Source: Haliclystus octoradiatus
Lineage: Eukaryota; Cnidaria; Staurozoa; Stauromedusae; Haliclystidae
DNA: 64,000 bases
Reading direction: 5' to 3'
Assembly (NCBI GenBank): GCA_916610825.1
Contig: OU744449.1
Span: 7,832,243 to 7,896,242, forward strand
The notes below the pieces were generated by a model. It had not been told where the DNA came from and made no database searches. It saw only the letters and a program-made list of their open reading frames with translations. The position numbers and the translations under genes were made by a program. Below, in pieces: positions 1-24,094 of the stretch (positions are counted from its first letter, which is position 1; each line of letters starts with the position of its first letter).

Positions 1-3000
1 GGCGCTATAGTGAATTTGAACTTCTACGGCATTACTTGATGGCCATGTATCCATATGTAAGTACTGTATATCTAATCATTTAATGATTTTCTTGGTAGAA
101 AAACATTAATAGAGAGTAATTGATACTGAATGCAAGGGCAACAAAATTGATTTTTGTCGGCAAAAATGTTCTCCCTTTGTGATACAATTTATAGGAACCT
201 GGGCTAGCCCCAGATCCCCGCTTACACCATTTGATTGAGCCCTTAAAGTGCACATGACACAAAAAGATATTATCAAAGATTCGAGTTGCTGAAGCTAAAT
301 GATGAAGAATGGTGACAATGATTTCTTATTTTGAACGCGTATAAGGCTAAGCATTTCCATCAATCACTTTTTACATCTAAGTTTATAATTCTGACTTCAC
401 CTTTTTCCTATAGAAGCCTGCTTGTTATTCCGACAGTCGTTCCGAGTTTGGAAAACAGTGAATGATCGAAAATAGGATATATTCAACATCAGATATCTCC
501 GCCTACCGGTATAGTGAGTCCAAATAAAATAAACCTTTTCACCATTCTTTGTCATTAGGATTCAGCTACTCGAATTTTTATCTTGTCATGTGCACTTTAA
601 TAAATGCTCTGTGTATGTGTGATATTACTGATATCAGAAACAAGTTATAAAAGTAGATAAGGCCTGTGTAAGCCAACCCTCCTGCTCATCACCCTAATTA
701 TTCATATTTTACTACACTATCGGATTCTACTCTTATTTTCTTTTTTTTTTTAGATTGTGATGCCACCTTTACCAGAGAAGAGGGTAGGTGTAAGTTGATT
801 AGTTAGTATTTACATATGATTTTGCCATTATCCATCATGCTTATATTATTACCTTTGTTTCAGTTCTCTATAATGCATTCTATGATGGTAAATTGTTGGT
901 GGATATCAACATGATCATTATTCAATATTTTTTATAATCTTTCATAGCAGTCACATAACTTTAAACATCAACACACAATATTAAACTTCTAACACCCAAC
1001 GGTAAAGGTTCAAGAATGGTAACTAATATAAATATAGCATTAATAATCAAATGTGTTGATTGTAGAATCTATCTTTCAAAGAGTATATTGAGGAATTATA
1101 ACCTACAATGCTTTACAATGAAAATGAAGAGGTCTTGAAATATGTGACACAAGTTATTTGTGGATAAACTGTTTCCAAATTCCAGAACCCCAACATTTTG
1201 TAAGCAAATGAAGAAAAAACACAACATTTTTATCCATGGCTCAACTATTGTCCATTTTTTTTAATAAAATTGTGATGCCACCCACCTATGATAAAATTAT
1301 GATTTTTTGTAAATAATTTTGAGTTTGCGATTTGCTACATGGGGATGTGATACAAAATGTTTCATATTCTATGCTATTTTGCTATCATAATAATTGTGTC
1401 TTCCAACTTTTCCGAGTATAGTAAATATGAAGATAAACACTTGTAAGCGTGTGGTAACCCTTATCTGAAGTAAAACAAATTTCATAATCAAGTTTGTAGC
1501 TGTTAATTTATATTGCGGAAGGTCTTTCAAATCTCAATTTAATGATTTAAAATTCAATTTAAATTCAATGTTTGTACTTACTAAAATGTCCTTGGATCAA
1601 ATTAAAACTTAAAAACCTTAGTCTTTCTTGAGTAGTGACAGCTTTGTTGATAAATGATATAACTTCTTTATTAATACATTGCAGTTTCCTATTCTTCTTC
1701 AGCATTGAACATCTTACAAAATTTTATCAACAAATCTCAACGTGAATTTTTGAAAGATGTTTATCCTTGAATTTCCAAATACATTGAGCCTACCAATCAA
1801 ATTGCAGCATTACATGCGATTATGACGTCATAATCTAGAATGTGTCTTGCTACATGGGCAGGAATACCGACTAAATCATCGATAGCCTATCTGTTTATTA
1901 TATTATGATGAAATTTTTTTAATTCATTTTACTTTCTATTCCCTTCTTGAATCAGATCAATGTTGCCAAACTCAATTTAGCCACAGATAAGTTTGATCCT
2001 GACTTCATTGAACGCCGGAGACAAGGTCTGGAGGTATATATTCCAATGATAGCTTGATTATTTGCTATTAGACTGTACATTATACACTGTGTTTAATACT
2101 CATTGCGTTGGATTAGGGGTGTTTCAGTAAACTTCAAGAGGTTCATACTTGCTTACAGTTATATTATTGTGTCAATTCGAAAAACTTACCCCAATATTTT
2201 TGATGAATCGACCAGTGGCAAACTCTGTCTATTTAATGGAATATTGCTAGAATTTTTCATACTTATTTAATTGTTTTGCGTTTTGTTTTCTCGTCTTGAG
2301 AATTACTTTTTGATGATTTTCAGTTTGTTTTTAGATTGTAAAACTAGTTGAAATTCTGAGCCCTTTAAAGAACTCAAAATAACAAGGAATTTCTCTATGT
2401 TTAATGCCTCTATGTGTTCATATCTGTCTCTTGTCAAATTTCAAATTTGGATGTGTAATAAATTATTTGCAGTTAATTATTTAATGTCTGAGATATTATA
2501 TCTACAGTAACACTGTACTCTCGTATTCATCATAGTGTTTTCTGCTGAGACTGGCGTCGCATCCAATTATTTCTGCTGACAACATATTTCTTGGATTCCT
2601 GAACCAGGTAAAAAGCTAGAATGTTTCTGTTTCTGTAATTTCCTTTGATTATTTTAATCTTATATGAAATCCAACGACAAGAAGCAAGCGGTATTGGAAT
2701 GTATATGAGTATAGCCCAGTACATTTGTTTCCAACTCACCATAGAGATTGCACTTACGTAAGGTGTACTGAGATGATATATGATAATGTGTTTTGAGCCT
2801 TCTTTGTGCAATTCTGTCAATATAAATTGTAATTTGTTTCATAAGCCCTTGGCAAACGACGGCATCTTTCACGCAACAAATCTGTTTTTTGTCGGCTCTG
2901 TATTTTTCGTGCTTTAACACAGTCTTTTCAAGACCTGCTTAACGGACCCGAATTCCTCAAATGCTTTACTAGAACAGAAGGGCTTGACTGAGCTCAAGAG

Positions 3001-6000
3001 AAGCCATGGAGAAGACTACAGCATATAAAGGGTTCGATAAAAATGGTTTAAAAGAGATGACGAAGATGTTTGATTACAAAACCCTAGGAAAATGTTTGAT
3101 GGCTGTTAAATACAATGCTTCAAATAAAATACACAATCCAACACATCAGTCAACATCAAAAAGATGGCTAAACGACAGTGCATTTTAAAGGATTCAAAAG
3201 TCTGGAAAATGTTGCCGTTGTAACTTGTTTGCCCAGGGCTTAACATGGTTTTGTTGTTAATTCTCACAGGATGAAGGATGGAAGGAGAGTGTCAATGCAA
3301 CACAATTTAATACAAAGGTTAGACATAATCAACTTAAATATGAATTCATTGATTATTAACCATGGAAACAAAAATCTCTTGATTACCATCCTAGAATGGC
3401 AATTTGTTGCTGAAGTTTTGAAATGTAATAACTTGAACATATTTACTCACAGAGAGATTTTCTCGTCTTTCTAATAAAATATTTTCAAAGAGACTTTTAT
3501 AAAAATTTCATCTAAAATAGAAATTGTACTTTAATCTGATCTTTGATAAATGATTTCTCTACAATGATAAATGATTCACGTGTCAATTTGCAAATATGCT
3601 CATCCTCTGTGAAAATAATGTGTTGAGTTCATGAACTTCATGGTCAGTGAATGAACATGTTACAAACAGTTCATGAACAATTCACCAACAGTGCATGATT
3701 ATTAAATGGCCTAATTTTTATGAACTTTTTCATGAACTGTTTATGGAAATCTTTCCATTTAATGTTCACAAACTCATGAAGTCTTTTTCGCAGGTGATGT
3801 TTTCATACTTTCTTTCACAAGTTATAATGCAAGTATTTATCAATGATGGCTTTTTATATAGGTTGATGGAAGATTGAAGAGCTTTAGTGCTGCTATGAAT
3901 CTCAAAAAGCCAGACAAGTATGTTTTGGTCAATGAGATCTCAACACATTACAATATTAGCCATGTATGTTTTAATGTGTTTCACTATATTATTTGTTGTT
4001 TCCTTGTCAATTAGGCGATTTGAAGATATCCGAAGCTATGGTGATAGCTTGGCAACAAATCTTGCTGCCATTTTAAAGATTCACAGTGTTAGTAAACAAT
4101 TTCTTACGTGATTTTAATTCCTTTCTAATTATTATTTATTACCAGTAATGATGAGTATTGGCAATATTGAATAGCTTTAAGAAATCTATCAAATCTGTGT
4201 GTGCGTTAAGGGAAAAATCTACGTCTTTTATCTTGTTGTACGTTATACAAATTAACACTATACCAACAACACATCCCTTTATAATGCTATATTATTTGAA
4301 AAGTACATATATTACAATGCAATGGGACACTATACTCATATGTAGTGCATTGTACATGCCGATGCTTGATTTATAACAGCTATACATGTATGAGGGAAAA
4401 AGCATGTTGCAATCTGTCTTTCTGTGTTATTTGTCAGAATCAAACAAGATGTACAGTCTAACCCAGCAACCCGAGGGACGTTTTGCTAGTATAAAGTAAA
4501 TTTCTAATGATCCATTTTGCTTTATTAATCAATTGTTTTCCTTTCCATAACAGCGTATTTCTACTAGAGTTCGTAATATCTATAGATTCCATGGAGAATA
4601 TGGCAGAGTTTTCAGGTATGTTCAGATCACACCATATGATTTCACCTCTCGTGTGGACAGTGTCTGACAATAAAAAGATTTTCCCATAACACGGGTAACT
4701 CATTGCCAGTAATATATAAAAAGAGAATTTGATTAAAATATTATTTATAGTTAAACAACCGTTGGATATATTCAAAGCTTATAATGCAGATTTTCAAACG
4801 TTTTATATGAGGTAATCTCTGGAAAATCCAGTACTGTATATGATAATTGGCAATAGAGATATGTAGCACTATGTACAGTGAAACCTGTTATAATGGCCAC
4901 CCCTATACAGATGCCACCTGTCTATAGTGGTCACTATTTCAATGTCTAATATAGTATTTTCTATTGAAATAACCAAGTATATAAAAGCATCCTGCATATA
5001 GTGGTACATTTATCTTCCCCTCATTATAGCCGGCTGTTATATACAGGTTTTACTGTACAAACGTTTACTTTGATTTGAATTTCTTATGTTAAAGTTCATA
5101 CATTTGTTGTTCTTTCACCAAAATACAATGTTAGGTTTGGAAATAGTTAGTTATGATATACCATGATGCAATGAATCAGTTAGGCATTTTATTCCTCATT
5201 CTGTTTGTTTATAGTGAATGGAGTGGAGTTGAAAAAGAGATGGGTGATGGTCTTCAGAAAGCTGGGCATCAAATGGACAGGTAAACATAAATTGATACTT
5301 ATAGTCGTTGATTTAATGATAAGACTTAGCAATCTAGCTAGCGGCCTGCCAACCTCCATAATCAAACAATACCCTTGTATAACTATATAACTTTGCGATG
5401 TAGTTAAATTCCATCTGAATTTTACATTGCCTGCCAGAAACATGCACAACTAAGGCCACAACACAGCAAACAAAAACAAATTGTAGCTGTGTTATAGGAA
5501 TATGGATAGAATAGATTTGAGATGAATTTTGAGGCAAAAAACCTTGGGCTTCCAGCAGTGTCACGTAGCAGCACAATAATCTGGCTGATGTGATAAGTAT
5601 GTGCCAGAAAGTGTTAAAATGTATAAAAGGTATATAGCACTTTTTGGGATTTTATACTATAAGAAAAGTAGCAAGCGGGATTAGGATAAACTGTTAAATC
5701 TTTGATGAAAAAAAGTAAAACGATTCTGACTTTTGTTTTACCTGTAGCAATTAAAAAGTAGAATGTTGGCGGAAAATCTCTGTCAAACTCGATTGCGGTA
5801 AATAATTTTGTTCCTTTTTTTGGTTTCAAAAAGTGGGACACAAAGAATCTACAACATTTCATGTTCAAGGTCAATTTTGACAGGGAATGAGTTGTTCTAT
5901 GCAAAAACGCAACAGTGACATGTACGGATAATAAAAAAGTTCTGTCCAAATCCGTTGTGTCCCAGAAGGCGATATATACACTTGAAATATTCCTCTTTTA

Positions 6001-8652
6001 GCATTGCAGTTACCATCTATTCAGCTACTGAATAAACAAACAATTCCTCAGCTTTTAGAAGATATAAATTCACAAAAAAAGTTCATTTCGGGGAGCAATT
6101 ATCTTTTGTTTGCTACATTTATGGTATTTATTTGTTTTTCTGCAGGCTAAGTAGTCAAGCTGAAGTTATTATCGATGAAGAAGACAGTGCTTACATTGAT
6201 CAAATGAAAGAATATCTATATTTCACTGAATCTGTCAAGTGAGTTTGATTTTTGCAATGATTTGACCAGAAATTGTTTTAACAATATCAAAATCAGATTG
6301 TAGATAAACGGGATCAAAGTGCCTGCACATAATTTAAGCTGTTAGCCTAAACGTTATACATTATTGTTGAGAATACATAAGAATATACAATAACATTGAA
6401 CAATTGGGGTTGGATATATAGAGAATAATTCATGAGCGCGCGGAGATATATGATTTATGTATTGAGTGTTCAAGTCGACATCTCACAAGCAAGACTGTGA
6501 ACATGATGTGATAAGTATGTGCTGGAAAGTGTTAAAACGAAAAGTTACAACTTTGAAGGTACTGTATATAGTTCTTTTGGTTCTCAGAAGGTACTGTTTA
6601 TAGGTCAATATTGACGGGGAAAGAGTCGCGCTGTGTGAAAACTCAACAACAACATGTACAAATAGAAAAAAAGTTCTATCCAAATCCGTTTTTTTAAAAA
6701 GGCCATATACTGTATACACTTTAATGATTTATTAGTCAAATTTCAATAAAACACTTCATAAGAATATGTTGAAATGCTTCCATCATTCCAGAAGGCTGAA
6801 CCTTTTGTCGGATCCTGGCGAAGGCTCCATTTGCACCAGCCTGAATCCTCCCCTGTTCACTGCATAGTATCTATCATAATAAATTGTGTTGTTTAATTGC
6901 AGAGCCTTAGTTAGAAAGCAGCAACTACGGCAGTATGATCTGGAACGAGCTGAGGAGTTATTATCTAATCGAGTTGCTCAAAAAGACGACATGCATCAAC
7001 AAGTGCAACTGGCGTTGGTTAGTATGATTTCAATATTCAAAGTTTTCAAATGTACATAATACAGTCAAACCTGTTATAACGGTCACCTCTATACAGCGGC
7101 CACCTGTCTATAGTGGCCACTCTTGCAATGTCTCAAATAGTATTTTCTATTGAATCAAACCTGCATGTAAAGGCTAATTTAATCTATAGTGGTCAATTTA
7201 TCTACCTCTAGTAGCTGGCTGTTATATACAGGTTTCACTGTATGTAATATATTGAAGAATATCCCCTCCTTTAATGTCCCACCTTGCTAATGTCCCACTT
7301 TTCATCCGTACCAGTGGGGGGATATTAACGTAAATTTACTTACAAACGTCTGTGGTAATTAATCAAGTTTGAATGTAACATACTTGTTACTTGACAATGT
7401 TTACATTTACCTTACAATATACAGGGTGCAGCTGAACCTGAATCTCCTCCTGCTCAGGCAAGTGGTTTCTCATTCAAAAACGTTTCTGCAATGCTGTTTG
7501 GCGCAGAGACACTGGAAGCCAAAGAAACAAAGTTACAACAGTTAGAACAACATGTAGCTGAATCTGAGGAATCTGTGAAAGAGGCTGAATCAGAAGTTGG
7601 GTAGGTACAAGACATACGAATAGCTCATTTGAAATGCTGAATGTTTTCTGAGCCCAAACAGATACAGTGAAACCTGTTATAACGGTCACCTCTATACAGC
7701 GGCCACTTGTCCATAGTAGTAACTCTTGCAATGTCTGTGATAGTATTTTCTATTGAATCAAACCTGTATATAAAGGTTACCTGCCTATAGTGGTCAATTT
7801 ATCTACCTCTCATTGCTGGCCTTTATATACAGTTTTCACTGTAGTATACTGATGAAATACAATCTCCTAATCTTGAATATATCAATGGATGGTCTTTATA
7901 TCCAGGGTTGATTCAATAGAAAAGACCATTTTTGAATTACCAAAAGTGACCACTATAGACACGTATAGACTGTTTGTAGCTAGGTTATTGTACCTATAGT
8001 CGAATGATCCTCATGTAATGTCTGTGTTAAATTTTTTAGTGAATTAATGTCATTGTCCATGAACGATTACGAACGATTTCAAAAACAGAAAGTTAAAGAT
8101 TTATCAGACGTAACTGAGAGCTATATTCAATTGCAAATAAAGATATGCAAATTGGTAAGGAGCTTTTCTCAATCTGTGTCTGTGTTCTAATATTTTCAAG
8201 ATATAGTGTTTTGTATTCTTTGAAAATTTCAGCTTCAATGCAATTAGTATGTATATTTTTATGCATTACTTGAATCCAATGTCAATCGACTCATGATCCG
8301 CTATAATAATAATCCAAGTCGTTTATTTATTTGGGTGCTACCAAGAGTTTTTTGTAGAAATTATAATGCATTAACATCTGAGAAATTGTTGATGAGAAAC
8401 TGTGAATCTATTTTCCTTGCCCTTAAAGAGTAATTTACTTTACTTTATGTTGAATTTTGCTCAACAACCCTCTTTGGGGTTACCAAATCTTTCCTTTTCA
8501 ACTTGGACGAACAATTCCTCTATAGTAATTTAAGTCTGCTGCATTTGAAATATTTATATTCCTACTCAATCCGTTTATGATACTTATTGTTTCTATTTTT
8601 ACAGGGTCTTTCATCATGGCAGGCACTTCGTGAAGATTTTGCTAGTTTATAA
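1..8652 (+). CDS. SNX4: Sorting nexin-4 (SNX4), 5'-partial, 14 exons in window
   Basis: Exons: 1-56, 754-783, 1956-2033, 2536-2607, 3270-3317, 3862-3917, 4015-4087, 4554-4615, 5215-5280, 6146-6238, 6903-7017, 7425-7600, 8040-8154, 8605-8652. All junctions are GT-AG and the phases join into 361 residues ending in TAA. The first exon opens inside the PX domain with RYSEFELLRHYL, part of the PI3P-binding surface. PPLPEKR and DPDFIERRRQGLE follow, then the linker (LASHPIISADNIFLGFLNQ) and a helical BAR region with RFEDIRSYGDSLATNL, RFHGEYGRVFSEWS and MKEYLYFTESVKALVRK. The C-terminus is GLSSWQALREDFASL. As known for the family, SNX4 is a PX-BAR protein of early endosomes that acts in tubule-based recycling and in autophagy, usually paired with SNX7 or SNX30. 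Human SNX4 is about 450 residues, so roughly 90 N-terminal residues lie outside the window. Introns hold several MITEs, listed separately. SNX4 is favoured over SNX7/30 by the RRRQGLE-type and C-terminal sequence. Confidence 0.95.
247..596. mobile_element. TTAA-flanked MITE (SNX4, first intron in window)
   Basis: The ends AGTGCACATGACA and TGTCATGTGCACT are perfect inverted repeats. Similarity continues inward (GATTCGAGTTGCTGAA against TTCAGCTACTCGAAT; AAGAATGGTGA against TCACCATTCTT). TTAA flanks both sides (243-246, 597-600). Confidence 0.8.
3605..3794. mobile_element. TTCATGAAC foldback element (SNX4 intron)
   Basis: It starts CCTCTGTGAAAATAATG and ends AGTCTTTTTCGCAGG, with TTCATGAAC words and ATTAAATGGCC / CCATTTAATG as arm words. 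It lies about 65 bp before exon 6 (as numbered in this window). Confidence 0.65.
4874..5057. mobile_element. pogo/Tigger-like MITE, copy 1 (SNX4 intron)
   Basis: The ends TACAGTGAAACCTGTTATA and TATACAGGTTTTACTGTA are inverted repeats including the TA target. The interior has repeated CTATAGTGG/TATAATGG words typical of such elements in marine invertebrates. Confidence 0.8.
5585..5990. repeat. Interspersed repeat, longest copy (SNX4 intron)
   Basis: It starts GATGTGATAAGTATGTG and ends with AAAAGTTCTGTCCAAATCCG and GATATATACACTT. Shorter copies are at about 6505-6725 and 49505-49575. Family unknown; the open frame across it on the minus strand has no recognisable product. Confidence 0.55.
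6505..6725. repeat. Interspersed repeat, second copy (SNX4 intron)
   Basis: GATGTGATAAGTATGTGCTG at the left, AAAGTTCTATCCAAATCCG and TGTATACACTT at the right, collinear with 5585-5990 but missing the centre. Confidence 0.55.
7060..7242. mobile_element. pogo/Tigger-like MITE, copy 2 (SNX4 intron)
   Basis: It begins TACAGTCAAACCTGTTATAA and ends ATACAGGTTTCACTGTA. About the same length and interior as copies 1 and 3. Confidence 0.85.
7663..7843. mobile_element. pogo/Tigger-like MITE, copy 3 (SNX4 intron)
   Basis: It begins TACAGTGAAACCTGTTATAA and ends ATACAGTTTTCACTGTA. Shares ACGGTCACCTCTATACAGCG with copy 2. Copies 2 and 3 flank coding exon 12 on either side, in the same orientation. Confidence 0.85.
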
Positions 8653-8668
8653 ATTGGTTATGATAGAT

Positions 8669-8674
8669 AATAAA
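8669..8674 (+). terminator. Poly(A) signal of SNX4
   Basis: AATAAA lies 17 bases after the SNX4 stop codon. It is the first canonical hexamer downstream; cleavage would give a very short 3' UTR. Later AT-rich hexamers could also be used. Confidence 0.5.
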
Positions 8675-9378
8675 TACAAGTGAGAATATTTGTGAGGAAA
8701 AGAATCATTAATACTGATAAATATATATATAAAAAGTATCATTAATTGAATATTATTTCAATTATGTAATAACTAGATGCACTATTGGTTTATGTACTTC
8801 TTTCAATTTTGATGTACCTGACTCAGAATTCGATTATATATTATAAATTGATAATCACCATTTTCTATTTCATGTTGAGGTTCAAACCTTGATTTTTGTG
8901 TCTTGTAAAATTCCTATGTAATTATTAAATGAAATGTATGTACTTAAAAAAGAATTTACAAAAAATATTATTTGCAACAAACATATATGCTGATTTTATC
9001 ATCTATGTCCCAAAAGTCTTACTGGATAAATGATTGACTGCCTTGAGGTCAGTGTACACTGTACAATGTCCTGATATGAATCAAACAAATCTCTATTAGT
9101 CAATTGACTTATTTCAGAAATTAGAAATTTGGAGGAATTTCTTTTCAGTTCAGTATTTCATTATATTATAGTATATCAAAACCTCAAGCAGATTTTATTA
9201 CTGCAAGTTAAAATCACCTCTGCTGTTTGACTTGCTAAATCTCACTTCTCACTGACGATTTTAGATGTTGTAAGCTTACAGCTTCAAAACAAGAGATATG
9301 GTGAAGGATGAGTCGATAAGCAATCAATTTATACTTGAAACGAAGACAAATAAAACACTATATACACAGTAACATTTT

Positions 9379-9384
9379 TTTATT
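9379..9384 (-). terminator. Poly(A) signal of RPS13
   Basis: AATAAA on the minus strand begins about 25 bases after the RPS13 stop codon, as expected for a short ribosomal-protein 3' UTR. Confidence 0.6.
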
Positions 9385-9408
9385 GTTTTCAGTTCATTAC
9401 AATGTCAA

Positions 9409-12954
<3,546 letters not shown>

Positions 12955-13138
12955 GATGGCAAAGTTTTACGAACGAAGAGACTTTCACATGGACTTTCTC
13001 CCATCATGCATTAGAAAATAAATTAGAACCCATGCTCTTTTATTTTGCTCTGTCATTCCATAATGGTAGCCTGAAGTTTGAAAAATTCTTTGAGAAGTTG
13101 AGGATCTATGTATAGTATTTGTATTATAATTTAAAGTT
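12955..13138. promoter_or_regulatory. Shared divergent promoter of RPS13 and PSMA2
   Basis: Only 184 bp separate the RPS13 ATG (minus strand) from the PSMA2 ATG (plus strand), so both core promoters and 5' leaders must lie here. A minus-strand pyrimidine run CTCTTC about 20-25 bases upstream of the RPS13 ATG could be a 5' TOP start. No consensus TATA box is placed convincingly for either gene. Confidence 0.7.
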
Positions 13139-23542
<10,404 letters not shown>

Positions 23543-23633
23543 TTGTAGCAATTATAAACAAAACAACATCTTATGGCTTTCGGTTAATTGTTATCTAATA
23601 CACTTTGCTTTAGGCGCTCATTTAGGTGTAGCG

Positions 23634-23639
23634 AATAAA
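23634..23639 (+). terminator. Poly(A) signal of PSMA2
   Basis: AATAAA, about 90 bases after the stop codon; the first canonical hexamer on this strand. Confidence 0.5.
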
Positions 23640-24032
23640 TCCGTTTATTATGCTACACTAGCTGTCATATTCTACGGTATTGACTTCTCCAGCGTTTCGC
23701 TATATTGTGTATATTATCTGAATGTCTGCATTAAAAACTCTTTTCGATAAATACAGGTAACAGATTATTTATTTTTTGTCTGAGTTTGATAACGTATTTC
23801 AACAGATCTCTATTGTTCACTATTTTATATAATCTTTTTTTCCAAATGAAATCAGAGAACATCGCAATTGATCATCTCGTCGTTTAGAATGTTAGGATTG
23901 ATCAACTACGAATTACCCTGCTCATCCGAATGATGTTATTTCCCGATCCGATTTTTATACATATAATAAATAGCATTAGTAAGTCAATTCATTGCTCGTA
24001 TGTAGCTGCTTAGTTGTCGTGGTCATTGGTAG

Positions 24033-24038
24033 TTTATT
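24033..24038 (-). terminator. Poly(A) signal of the DD3-3-like gene
   Basis: AATAAA on the minus strand, 57 bases beyond the TAA that follows the thrombospondin repeat. This supports the model in which the gene runs through the TSR exon. Confidence 0.5.
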
Positions 24039-24094
24039 TCTTTGCCGTATACAAACATGCATCAAGTCAGTAGTTTTTCATAAATCAGTCGTGT

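Larger units (their letters stand above)
8653..9408. other. Intergenic stretch between convergent SNX4 and RPS13
   Basis: AT-rich sequence holding both 3' UTRs. Apart from the two poly(A) signals I see no gene, RNA or clear repeat in it. Confidence 0.6.
23543..24094. other. Intergenic stretch between convergent PSMA2 and DD3-3-like gene
   Basis: It holds the two 3' UTRs; nothing else is seen apart from the poly(A) signals. Confidence 0.6.

Noticed and set aside
2530-2920. Minus-strand open frames of 96 and 86 residues
   Set aside because: They overlap SNX4 exon 4 and its intron and resemble no known protein.
5614-5949. 111-residue minus-strand open frame
   Set aside because: It lies in an interspersed repeat within a SNX4 intron and has no recognisable domain.
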